Source of the DNA: Prinsepia uniflora
Taxonomy: Eukaryota; Streptophyta; Magnoliopsida; Rosales; Rosaceae
Length of the DNA: 64,000 nt
Assembly (NCBI GenBank): GCA_032719365.1
Contig: CM064873.1
Coordinates: forward strand, 38,231,742 to 38,295,741
Direction of reading: 5' to 3'
Numbering within the stretch: the first letter of the stretch is position 1; each line of letters begins with the position of its first letter. Position numbers and translations under genes: made by a program. Of this stretch, positions 24,949 through 35,683 are shown piece after piece. The notes beneath the pieces were generated by a model. That model saw only the letters and a program-made list of their open reading frames with translations, was not told the DNA's origin and made no database searches.

Positions 24949-26762
24949 GCTGCTATCCTCGTCTCGCCTAGACGTTAAATCAAGCGCTCCTAGGAGGCAA
25001 CCTAGCCCTGGTTTGTTCCTTTTTTCTTATGGACGTTTTTCACCTTCTAACTAATGGATTTGTCTTCCTTTTATGCTCAAAACATTGAGAGCAATGTTTC
25101 ATTTAGGTTTGGGGGTATTGGACTTAAGTTTAGGGGTACACAATTCAGTTTCTGTTTTGTTTTCCTTGCTGTTTTTTATTTTCTGCTCTTAATTCCTTGC
25201 TGTTTTTTGTTTTGTTTTCTTTGCTTTTTTTGTTTTGTAATGCTAGTTTGTATGCCTAAACAAGTTAATATGAATGTATAGAACATGATAATTGCTTGTA
25301 CTTACTAAGAATAGTTGCCATTGCCATTGAATTCACACTTGCACTTCACAATACCATAATCAAGTGATTAAGCAACCAAAACAATTGAATTTGAGCATAC
25401 TTAAAAATTAGTGGAGACTACCATTGTGAGATTTTTGAGCTTGATTTCCTTTCTTTCTGAGTGATCTATTTGTGTCTACTCTCAAACACTCATCACTTTG
25501 TTCATAATTGCATGATCTCTTTCTATTTGCATTGATGTTTAAAGAACCATATCTATTGGATGCTCTTGATTTAATGTGTAATTTTTTATGAGATTTGATA
25601 TAGGTTATGTGTGTTTTAGCTCATAAAGGCCCTTCTTTTCCCCGTCCACATTGCATGCTCTCGAAGCCCCTTTGAAGCCAAACACTTAGCCGTTTTGTGC
25701 TTCACCTACAATATGACCTAACCAAGTTTTGAACAGTTCATAATGGCTACACCTTATAATCTAAACTTGTGTCAAGGTTGCATCAAATGAGATTCATGGT
25801 GAGGAGGAAATATGTTGATGTTTTGTGCTACTTATACTCATGTGATGGAAGTATGTTCGAAGGGAAAAGATCGTTCGTTTATTTGTAAAGTGAGGAAGTT
25901 ATTGCATGATCTTGACTCAGCTCATCTATAAAAAAAAATGTATCAAGTTCATTAGTGAAAAGAAAAAAAGAAGAAGAAGAAAATTTGTGATTTAAAAACA
26001 AAAAAAGAAAAAAAAACAATGAACTTAGAGTTGAGTCAAGTGAGCCAAGTACCTCAATTAGAGCATTTTTGTGAGCTTAAGCACGGTTTCATCTAGACTC
26101 AAGGTCCGAGTCATGACTGCTCATGCCTTGATACGGTTTAGGTTATTTGAATTCCAACTTTTCTTTCTAAACCCACGAACCTAGCCCCATTCCAACCCTT
26201 GAATGAAGACCTATTGATCTTGTGAATGGTTATGCAAAGGATTAAGGTACGTATCTCTGTTCTTAAACTTCAATTCCTTTGTGAGATCATATTTTCAGAT
26301 AAATTTCCGCTTTTCATTGAAATCCATATGTGATTAACTTGATTTTCTTTACATAAACTCTTCACATATGCTTGCTGAGTGAAAACCTTAGGATTCTTGA
26401 GCGTATTGAGTGATGCCTAGTGAGGATTAAAGTCGAGGCGAAATCTTTCTAGGGTGTTTAGATGACATTGTTTTCTAGTTTGATCATTTGAGATGTTGGT
26501 ATAAACACTTAATACTTGAGTTCACGATTATGGCATGTTTCTTGGCTTGTGTGAGTTTATTTTCTATTTTTGATTCCTATTAACTTGTTGATGCATGACT
26601 CCTAGCATCAGTTGTGTTAAGTAAAACGTTTGTGGGTATCGTGCTGCTATAACCCTCAGGAGACAAAACTCCTCCTACTAGGTGAACCTAGAGGTTTAAA
26701 TGCTTATCATAACTAGACCGAGTATTTTATTTTGTTGTTTTGCTAAGGGAATAGCAAAAGAT
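24949..26762 (+). other. Non-coding tail between pol and 3' LTR of element E
   Basis: No coding signal is visible in these 1.8 kb. Three things stand out. A motif with the perfect palindrome CTCCTAGGAG (24987-24996) followed by GCAACC has a counterpart in M (47910-47941). A stem-loop ACATTG-AGAG-CAATGT (25082-25097) is followed by an exact copy of the terminal polypurine tract (25105-25119). An A-rich purine tract lies at about 25928-26022, again with a counterpart in M (about 48904-48955). An envelope-like gene, present in some Athila elements, is not seen. Confidence 0.7.
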
Positions 26763-26777
26763 AGGTTTGGGGGTATT
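26763..26777 (+). other. Polypurine tract of element E
   Basis: AGGTTTGGGGGTATT ends directly at the TG of the 3' LTR (26778). An identical 15-mer occurs 1658 bases upstream (25105-25119). Confidence 0.85.
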
Positions 26778-29700
26778 TGATAAGTCACAAATTAAGCATC
26801 ATTTCAACGTTATTTCTTATCCATTTTACTTATCTTTTGATTATAATCATTCAAACAATAGGAAAAAATGATCTCTTTTGTGAAGTTTATGCATATTGCT
26901 TAGTTAAGATTTAAATCATGTTTTGCAATGAAATGTGATCTTTCCAAGGCTAAATATTTAAGGACTCATCAAGGACTCATAAAGGGCCTCATCATCTCCC
27001 ATTTACATGACTAAAATCCACCAAGACCCTAAAAGTCACGGCCTAGCCCCTAGAAGCCCACAAAATGCGGTTAAGGGTGTTTTAGGGGGTTTACTTGTGC
27101 ATCAAGCAACTTTGGACGAATTTTCCTACCTTTCTCAATGAGGAATGACATGAATTGAATTGGATAAGAAGACTTAATTATATTCCTAATCAAATCTTGA
27201 AGTTAAAGAGGCAAGAAACAAGGAAAATGAAGTTTCTTGGAAATTAAGAAACCATCTTGTACATGGTTAGGGTTAATTAACTTCCCTAGCCGCAATTTAT
27301 CATGTTTCCTTTATTTTAGGGCAATGTAACCTGATTTTGGATAGCATTAAATGAATTCCTAGTCAAAGATAAAGTCAAGAAGTGGAAATAAGGAAGGAAA
27401 GGGACTCCTTGTGTGACGACCCGTCCCGAATTAGCGGGATTAATTAAGAGTTAATGATGAATTAGCGAGACTAATCGGAGATTAGACGAGGATTAGCGAA
27501 CGTTCGGGCGAAATGACGATTTTACCTCTATAATGGGAAAATCGTTGACTTTTCGTTCAGGTGGTCAATTGGACTTTGGCCAATGACTGTGACGTAGTTT
27601 GTGACGTCATGAGTTCATAGACAGGTGGCACGCTCGATTCCGACATTCGTGGAGGAAGTTATGACGTTCGGAAGTTCAAGGGCATTTTGGTAATTGGGTA
27701 AAAAGTTGACTTTCTGTACGAGACGTCTGATGGCCGAGGGCCGAAGACCGTTATGTAGATCGGGACGATACGAATCCGTAGACAAGCGACACGTCAAATT
27801 CGGACGTTCGACGGCGAAGTTACGGTTCACGGAAGTTCTGGGGTACTATTTACAACGACAGGTTTTATGAGGACCTTTTGGACTTAAGTGGCCCAGTTAC
27901 TTTTCAGTGGACCAATGGATGAGTGACAAGTGTCACCCATCCATTGGCCAACATTTTTCCTTCATGCATCTCACGCTCCTTCATCGATCATCCATTTTCT
28001 TCTTTTCTCCCACCCAAACCCGATCTCAGTTCACCCAAATCCAAACCTTAACCCTACTTGATCATCCTGGTGAGGCTCATAGGCTGAGAGGAGGAAGGAG
28101 GGATGGTGGTGGCCGGCTGGAACCCATGCCGTCGTGGACGGCGGCCTTGAACCCGAGAACATACCCGGTTAGGCCCAAAACCCATGTTTTTTCGATTTTA
28201 TCATTATGGGCTGTTTTGGGTGATTAGGAAATGGTTTTTAGGTTGTTAGGAAGGTATTAAAGAGGTTTTGGGTGGTGGTTTGCGCTGAGCAGCCGTGAGG
28301 GTGGCTAGGAAAACATTGAACTGTGAGGTTCAAAATCAAACCTTGGGTTTTAAGTTTTTTTAGGTGCGTTTAAGGATTGGAATGGATAGAAAACTTGAAA
28401 ATAGGAAGAAGTAGGATGAAAAATGGGGAGTCTAGAGTCGTGAACCGGTCACGCCGTTCCAGTTGGACCGGCCAAACCAGGTGAACCGGCTGTCTGAACC
28501 GGCTGAAGCATGAAGACGATGAACAGTGCACAACAGCTTCTAGGGGCGTGGTAGGGTGCGTGGGCCATAATTTGGGAACATGTTCAACATACAAAATCTT
28601 CTATTCGATGTAACGAACATTTTGGGACTGGTTTCGTGTCAATCAGACATCGTTTCGATTGGTCTAGGGCTGTCTGAAGGTTTAGGTTCACGTTTAAAAA
28701 TAGTTAGAAAATCGGGAAAATTATGGGACTTCAATGAGAAGTTAATGAGGCTATTAGTAACCCTCTAAATGAATTTGGACAGATTCGGGAATCCCAAAGG
28801 CGGCGATTGACCCGGGAGACGGTTATGGCGCGTATCGAGGCGCAGCTTCGGACGGTCTGTGAGTGGACTTGTTTTATGAATTCGATGCATGCATAAATGT
28901 TTTATAATTGTTTTAGAATATATTTTGTGATTCCATGAGTGCATTTTTTGTGGTAGCCTAGGATTTACGTATTTGCACGTATTTCGAGATTTACGGTTTA
29001 ATACGATGCATATACGTTCTAGGTTTTCAACGAGGGTTTAAGAAATGGATTTCAGATTTAGAAATATGAAATCGGGCATGAGACCCATTTGATTTATGAA
29101 CTCTCGAACTTGGAGTCCATTTGATTTGACGAGGAATCGGACCTAGGGTCCATTTGAGCTATACGATCGGACCGAGGGTCCATTTGATTTACGATTCGGG
29201 TTTGAGGCCTAATTAATGGTACTATCGGGCTTGATGCCCCGTTGATTTATGATATCAGGCCTGAGACCCATTTAGTTGAGATTTCGGGCTTAAGGCCCCG
29301 TTGGTTGTGAAATCAGATGTGAGGTCCTGTTGAGTAATGGTTTCGGGCCTAGGGCCCAGTTGATTGTAACATCGGGCTTGAGTCCCTATTAGATTTGTGA
29401 AATGAGTATTCGGGCATGAGACCCAGTTGAACTGAGGATTTGGGAAAGAAAGAAAGTATTTGAAATGAATGAGCCCTCCATGATTTATATGGTCTCCTCC
29501 AGCGTCGACCTGGAGAGTCATGATCCACAGACCAGAGTGGGTATCCCCATAGGGATCCCATTCCAGGAGTGGTGATTACTTATATTGTTGTGGTCCTGGA
29601 CCAGTCTCCGGAGAGATATGTGGACTAGATCTAGAGAGAGAGCTCGAACTAGATCCAGTGATTGAGCCTCCCAGATGGAGATTCCTGGGAGAAGACTCGG

Positions 29701-31645
29701 AGTGAGACCCCGAGTAGTGTGCACACTAGTATAGATTTGACATCGTGACTATTTCAGGGATGTGTTCCCTAGGGGCTGTGTGCCCCGAGTTGGCATCTTC
29801 TCGGAAGTGCCTCGGATGGGTCATACGTATGTCGGTACGTATGTGGTTCTGATGGAAGTGATTTGGGGCGGAGACCCCGTATTCGATGTTTTAGAAATGA
29901 TTTGGGGCAGAGACCCCATATTCTGTGTGTTTGGTATTTCATCGAGAAAGGTTTTGGGGCTGAGTTCCCACAGGAAATGGTTGATGGTTTTGGGTTGTGA
30001 TTTCGGGTGGGGGACCCAAATGGATTTACAGTTCATGAAGGTTTATGGGGCCGGGCATGAACCCTTGAATGATTTTGAGAATGTTTTCAAATAGTTTTAT
30101 GAACGTGTTTGATAAATGGTTTTTGGAATGCATGCATATGTTTTTATGAAGGGCATAAAGGTCTGTATGCGAAAATGTTTTTATTAAAATATTATTTTGT
30201 CCACTCATGACTTTTAATGTTTTAATGCCCTTCAGGTTGATCGCGGATGTGGGCTGTAGCAGAGACGAGACATCATTCCCCTCCTCATACGATCCTGACG
30301 CACTCTGATAGCCCCGGCGAGGGCTAGAGATGGAATTTTCCCTGGTCTGACACTTCATTTCAGACGAGATCAGGCGGGTCCCACGTTAATCCCAGGGGAT
30401 TTGGGACCGGTCCTGACACCTTGTACAAGAAGGACACAAAAAAACTGCTAACTATGGTTTTTCACGGAAACAAGGAGTTTTCCTCCGTGTTTTGGGGCTG
30501 TTTTCCCTTTTCTTTGAGGGAGATGTTAGAGCAGGTGTTAAGGGATATAAATAGATGTTTTCTCATTGTTTTGGGACGTCCAATTTACCTCATAAGGTCC
30601 CAAAACTCTGCAAAAATTTCTGCTCAAAGTTTATATACAAAGTAGCCTCAATTTACCCTTTTGTTCATGCTTTTGGATTCAAGTCTTACATTTTCTTTGT
30701 GACGTGAAGCTAAGGAGAAGAAGAAGTGTTTGTGCCACTTCTCTCACGCATCATTCATCTTAGTATGTGTTTCTTAATCCCTAATCTCTTTAAGTTTTTA
30801 TGCATTCAATTACGATGTTTGTTAACTTAGTTATGCGTGAGTAGTTTCCTTTAGGATTAGGGTTGTTTGAAGCCCTAGCCATATTAGTTTATAATTAGAT
30901 TTCTGGCTGTTGATTATGGTTGTTATGTATGATTGGATTTGTTGGATTACTATGCTTCATGAACTCAATTTATGCTTATAAGTTTGATCACCTTATCTGC
31001 GTATAATTGTCGATGTAATTGCTTGACGGATCACCTTGATGTTTGTGTTCACCCTGCAATTTGTAGCATCACGTTTAAGAGGAGAAATCTTATTCGTAAT
31101 CTAAACTCATGACTTCCTAGGATTGCACATAACTTTACTAGGGATAGTGTAGTGTCATTAAATATTCTTCATGTTTCATTCATTATCACGCACCATCGGT
31201 AATAGTTGTTTAAGAGCGGGTACATCACGCTTAAACATGCAATCTAAGAGAAGATAAATGTGTGGGGTGAGCCTTAGCCGGACCCTTGCATGGGTACTTA
31301 ATTCAGATACATGCATAATTAATCAAATCAACGAAATCTAAGGAGAACTATAATTAGTAAATGTGGATAACCCAATCATCCAATCAGTTTTCAAATCAAG
31401 TTTTTCATCATTTTGCACTTGTTTTCATCATTTAATTTCGTTCTAATCATCACTCAAAACCCCCCAACATTTTTGTACTTTTTCTCAAGTTGTTTCATTC
31501 CAAACTAAGTGGATTCACGTTGAACAAGTCCTCGAGGGATCGACCTTTGCAAACCTACTGTACTCGTCATACGATTTTGTGCACTTGCAAAGTATTACAT
31601 TAGGAGTTATCATTCATAATTTCTTGGTTGATAAATTTTCTATCA
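26778..31645 (+). repeat. 3' LTR of Athila element E (split by solo LTR G)
   Basis: Same LTR as 14542-19191, about 1856 bp once LTR G and one copy of CCTTG are removed. Most of the differences from the 5' copy in the first 240 positions are G in the 5' copy and A here. The TATA box is at 30546-30553. It ends TTTTCTATCA at 31645, followed by the TTGTA duplication. Confidence 0.95.
27412..30418 (+). mobile_element. Solo LTR G (3007 bp, TSD CCTTG)
   Basis: It starts TGTGACGACCCGTCC and ends CCGGTCCTGACA, flanked by CCTTG at 27407-27411 and 30419-30423. Removing it restores the E LTR (compare 17980-18010). The inverted-repeat frame is present: GTGAGTGGAC 28859-28868, ATGCATGCAT 28885-28894, ATGCATGCAT 30128-30137, GTCCACTCAT 30199-30208. 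Inside it, instead of TTTAAA palindromes, there is an array of units of about 30-40 bp built on GGGC...GCCC or GGAC...GTCC (29068-29420). Confidence 0.95.
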
Positions 31646-32189
31646 TTGTACGACTAAGAAGAAGATGGTGATTAGATGAGAGGGAATGAAGGGTGCAGAT
31701 GCAATCTTGATAAGAAAGTGGACGGTTGAGATTAATTGAGGAAAATAAATTATATTTTAATTGACCAATGGGGGCAAGATCCACATTTTAGAGAAAAAAA
31801 TGAGTGTGGGATGAGTGACACTTGTCACTCATCCAAGGTTCCAAATTAATTCTTGGTTTAAAACAGATTATATTATTTTATTATTATTTTAATCAAGCCC
31901 TCGGTTCGTACGTTTAATCGATTTCGCTCCCGTGATCATAACTTTTTTGTCTGACGTCCGATTTCGACGTGCCGCCTATCTATGGATTCGTATTGACTCG
32001 ATCTACTTAATAGTCCTTGACCCTCGACCATCATACCTTCCGGGTCAAAAGTCAACATTTTGCCCACGACTAGGGGCAAAACGATCATTTTGCACATTTT
32101 GTCCTATTTCTCTCAACTAATCCCCGATTAGTCATTCTAAACCATAATTAATTAATATTTAATCCCGATATTCAGGGCGGGTCGTTACA
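31646..32189 (-). repeat. 3' LTR of element H, second segment
   Basis: After the right TTGTA duplication of E (31646-31650) the H LTR resumes and ends at 32189; on the minus strand it starts TGTAACGACCC. It matches 37974-38349 and 41963-42117 of the 5' LTR. The polypurine tract of H follows directly. Confidence 0.9.
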
Positions 32190-32204
32190 ACCTTCCCCCC
32201 TTAA
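32190..32204 (-). other. Polypurine tract of element H
   Basis: The minus strand reads TTAAGGGGGGAAGGT up to the LTR start at 32189, after GAGGACGAAATTA. It matches the tract of C (9863-9878) and R (61096-61110). Confidence 0.85.
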
Positions 32205-35200
32205 ATAATTTCGTCCTCGAAATTCCAACTATATCAATTCCACATCCACCTCGTGGAAAACAATTCTATCTCTCGTCATGTGTACACCTGTACGCCCACT
32301 AACCAGCACAATACTTGTCTGCATCCAGACGTTCCATCACGAACTCACCTCGTATCGACTACACTCGACCACCTCGAGTGAAATCGATCACATGATTCCG
32401 AGCACTTGTCAATTCTACCATTACTCTGACACGATCAGCTTAACAGTTCCTCTCAACCACTAATACACTCTGACATATGCTCCCACTGGGAGTCAAAGAT
32501 CTTACTCATTAATCCACGCTGACACATTCAGCCAAACCGTCACCATTCGGCCAGTCGTCAATCAATCCAACGTCTCTCCCACATCGAGAGTTACCAAATC
32601 TCACAATTTCTCCACTTTTCCTGAATTTACCATGTCTACATTACAAGTTCCATCACGTCGCGCTCAGCCATCACTCACGGCTCCATGGTCACAATTCGAA
32701 TCACTAACACACCCTGACTCACTCTAGAGTCGCACCAAGGTACCTCGTACCAAAATTTCCTCATAAATCCATGCTGCCATTAGTGATAGTCACAGAGCAG
32801 CCGATCCACGCATTACGTATAGGGTACGTACATCCATCCTCTAACCAGTCCACCACATGGTTTGTAGTCAATCACGATTTAATACTAGGGTTCATCTGTC
32901 CAATCTTGTACTAGCCAAATCGATTACTCCAACTCATCATCCATCACGAGTCCCATGGTCACCCGACCAGCACCACAACATCTACTCCCAAGCATGTAAT
33001 CCAACTCGCACCAATCTGACTCACGCCCACCAAGGTGTACCTATTCATGCCAATTGAGTATCCAAACTTACCCACGTCTACCGAGACGCACTAACACTGA
33101 ACCCATCGGTTACCTGCTCAAACGATTTATGTACCACATTCAATTGACTTTGAAAGGAAGCCAATCCCATTTTCTACATATCCAAGACTGACCAATCCAA
33201 CCCCGTCGCATACCCACTCGTTCACAAAGTCAAATATTCAAGTCAAATCGTAAACATCTCAACTCACTCACGTACCGTCTCATATCTGATCAACTTCGAA
33301 AAGAAGTCGACCCAACATTTCCATATCCAAATATTCACGACAGGGCAATAAACTCTCCACCTAACCTGATCAACAAGATCACGATCTAGGTCCATCACCA
33401 CGTCACCCGACTGGTAACATCACGTTCTTAGATCATTACAATGCCCAATGTCCACAACATCACAAAACCGATCCACCTAGGATCCACTCATTCTCGCTCA
33501 GCTAACAATCCATAAAAATCTGTTCATAAGGTCTTACCTCCTCTTGAATCCTTCGTCAATCACATCATTCCTCAACTATTTTCACTTCTAATCACTCAGT
33601 GAAAATGAAACACGTCTAAACTATAGGTTCTTTCCAATTTCTCATATCGATCCTTGTCATTCCACCTAGGAAAAATCAAGGATGATCCAAGATGATGACA
33701 TCAACATCCATCCTACGTGAGTGCAACCACAACTCACAGCACCCACCGCAACAAGTAACCCAACCTCGTCTACCACCAAGCAGAAAATGGGAATCTCAAT
33801 CACTTAACTTCGAAGTACCCAACTCCTCCTAATGACCCAAGACAATTCACTGGCCCACCAACCAATACACGCTCAATGTATTGGTAATAACAACCATCGT
33901 CTGCCACGGGTAGAGAATAAGAAGCCACCCCAGTGACTTCAGAATACCCATCACCAATGCTAAAACAAACACTCATCTCGCCTCTTCAATCACAACTCTC
34001 CTCGAATCTGAAGTTCCAACCATGTTGGGAACATATAGGCTTCCAACGAGACGTCAAGTCCAACCACTGGACTTCCCAAATCCTCAACTCACTTGGATAA
34101 CCACGTGTCCACAATCAATCCATTACTCAGACCTCTTATCCGTTCATAACTATTTACGCACATCCGGAAGGATGTCATTCATTACTATCTCGTTCTCATA
34201 TCTCAACCTTTACAGGCTCAACTCTCGGTTTCCATGTTATTCACAATCTTACAATCTCACATTATTACCACCATTGATTCCTTTCGGCTTCTTCCAATTT
34301 CAATAATTTCTTTGCACTTCCTTATGATACTAGAAACACACAACCACACAAGTTTCAGAGTTGACGACAACTCCCCGAATCCACTAATTTCCATTACGTC
34401 CCCTACGTCATCCAAAGACTCCTTATGTCTCAATCATACCCTTTCATCCATTCATCACTTTGTCATTTCATAACTATTGGGACTTATCCCAACACATCAA
34501 AATCTCTGTTGGATCCCATCCAGTCCATCATTCAACCATTACCGAATTTCAGATACCGAACATATGCCCATCACGACAGAGTCACATTCCAACTCATGAC
34601 TCATCGTCATCACAACCACTAGCACACAGTGTACGAATCAGACAACCTTGGGTCGTTTACTCATACTGAGCAACAACCTCGTATCTCCACTCAGGTGAAA
34701 GGAACTTTGCCTCTCTCGTACCCCACAACTATGGGTACCACCATCTTGACAATCCAAAGCATGATAACGAACGTTCCCTAAACGTCCCCTGATCCTCAAT
34801 TACCACCACTACATCAATTACCCTCGATAGCCAGTCACCTCCACATGACTGTCGACCAACAGTCCTCGCTATCGAGATCCGCATCCCCACATCACACTAT
34901 TATTTGGTCCAACTCGGAATTCCATATTTTATCCCATAACCGTACCTGTGGATCGAATACCATCATTTCACTTCATGTCGGGCCAACTAATCTCCATCGT
35001 TTCGACTAGACTCACTAGAGTCACCCACATGGTCATCCACGACCTCGACCCGACAAATCACTCCGACTTCGGAAAGTCATCCAATCCACAATAACTACGA
35101 ATTCATAACTCCAATTCATAAATCACAATCGAAAGTCCGCCTTTCCAGACCATACATCATAATCTAAGGTTCCACAGTCACACCCTAGGGTTCCTCTAAA

Positions 35201-35669
35201 CCCAACTGCTCTCTGCAATAAAATCCACAATCTGACCGACCCTGCGGTCCTGACATCGCATGGACATCAATCCAATCCTACCACCAACTCGACGGGGGTT
35301 CCACCACTAAGGTCATCAGTGAACTCATGTACTAACATTCCCCATATCAGCAATCACCACTGGGGTTCACATTCTCAGACCTCTACCCGAATGGGGTTCC
35401 CCAAACCCAGCTGCTCCCAGCAGCACCACAATTTAACATCATATGACCCAACCAACAGTCCCACATTACCAATTCGTCACATACAACCCCACTTAGGTCG
35501 AATCACACTAACGCAAGGCGTATCAGGCCAATCACAAACTATCCACTATTTAAAACCAAAAACTATCTAACCGGCATCCTACTATCAGGTTGATAACGGG
35601 CTGACCACGTAGAGACATTACATCCTCGACTTGCGCGTACATCAAGAACTACTGAATAGCGACAACCTT

Positions 35670-35681
35670 GCTCTGATACCA
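35670..35681 (-). other. Primer-binding site of element H (initiator Met tRNA)
   Basis: The minus strand reads TGGTATCAGAGC, two bases inside the end of the 5' LTR at 35684. It is the same primer type as in A and the Cassandra element. Confidence 0.9.
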
Positions 35682-35683
35682 CT

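Larger units (their letters stand above)
14542..31645 (+). mobile_element. Element E: complete Athila-type Ty3/Gypsy retrotransposon with solo LTRs in both LTRs
   Basis: Both ends are defined: TGATAAGTCA at 14542 and TTTTCTATCA at 31645, flanked by the 5-bp direct repeat TTGTA (14537-14541 and 31646-31650). The insertion is in the 3' LTR of H, whose sequence continues across the site as in its 5' LTR. Parts in order: 5' LTR (14542-19191), tRNA-Asp primer site, gag-protease, RT-RNaseH-integrase, a 1.8 kb non-coding tail, polypurine tract, 3' LTR (26778-31645). After subtracting the two solo LTRs and their duplications, about 11.3 kb remains, a normal Athila size. The two LTRs differ at 10 of the first 240 aligned positions by my count, so this is not a recent insertion. 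The coding region is broken and the copy is not autonomous. Confidence 0.95.
32190..35683 (-). mobile_element. Internal domain of element H: 3.5 kb, no recognisable coding sequence (LARD-like)
   Basis: This is the complete stretch between the polypurine tract and the primer site of H. I find no gag, protease, RT or integrase motif in any frame on either strand, although the priming sites at both ends are intact. The minus (sense) strand is G/T-rich and poor in C: on the plus strand I count 21 C to 9 G in the line at 33001, 18 to 6 at 33241 and 20 to 7 at 34741. Long LTRs plus a non-coding internal domain of about 3.5 kb is the layout of Large Retrotransposon Derivatives, which depend on proteins from another element. 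The alternative is an autonomous element decayed beyond recognition by eye. Confidence 0.65.

Noticed and set aside
24949..26762. Envelope-like gene downstream of pol in element E
   Set aside because: Only short frames are present, with no signal peptide or membrane segment pattern; the conserved parts are non-coding motifs.
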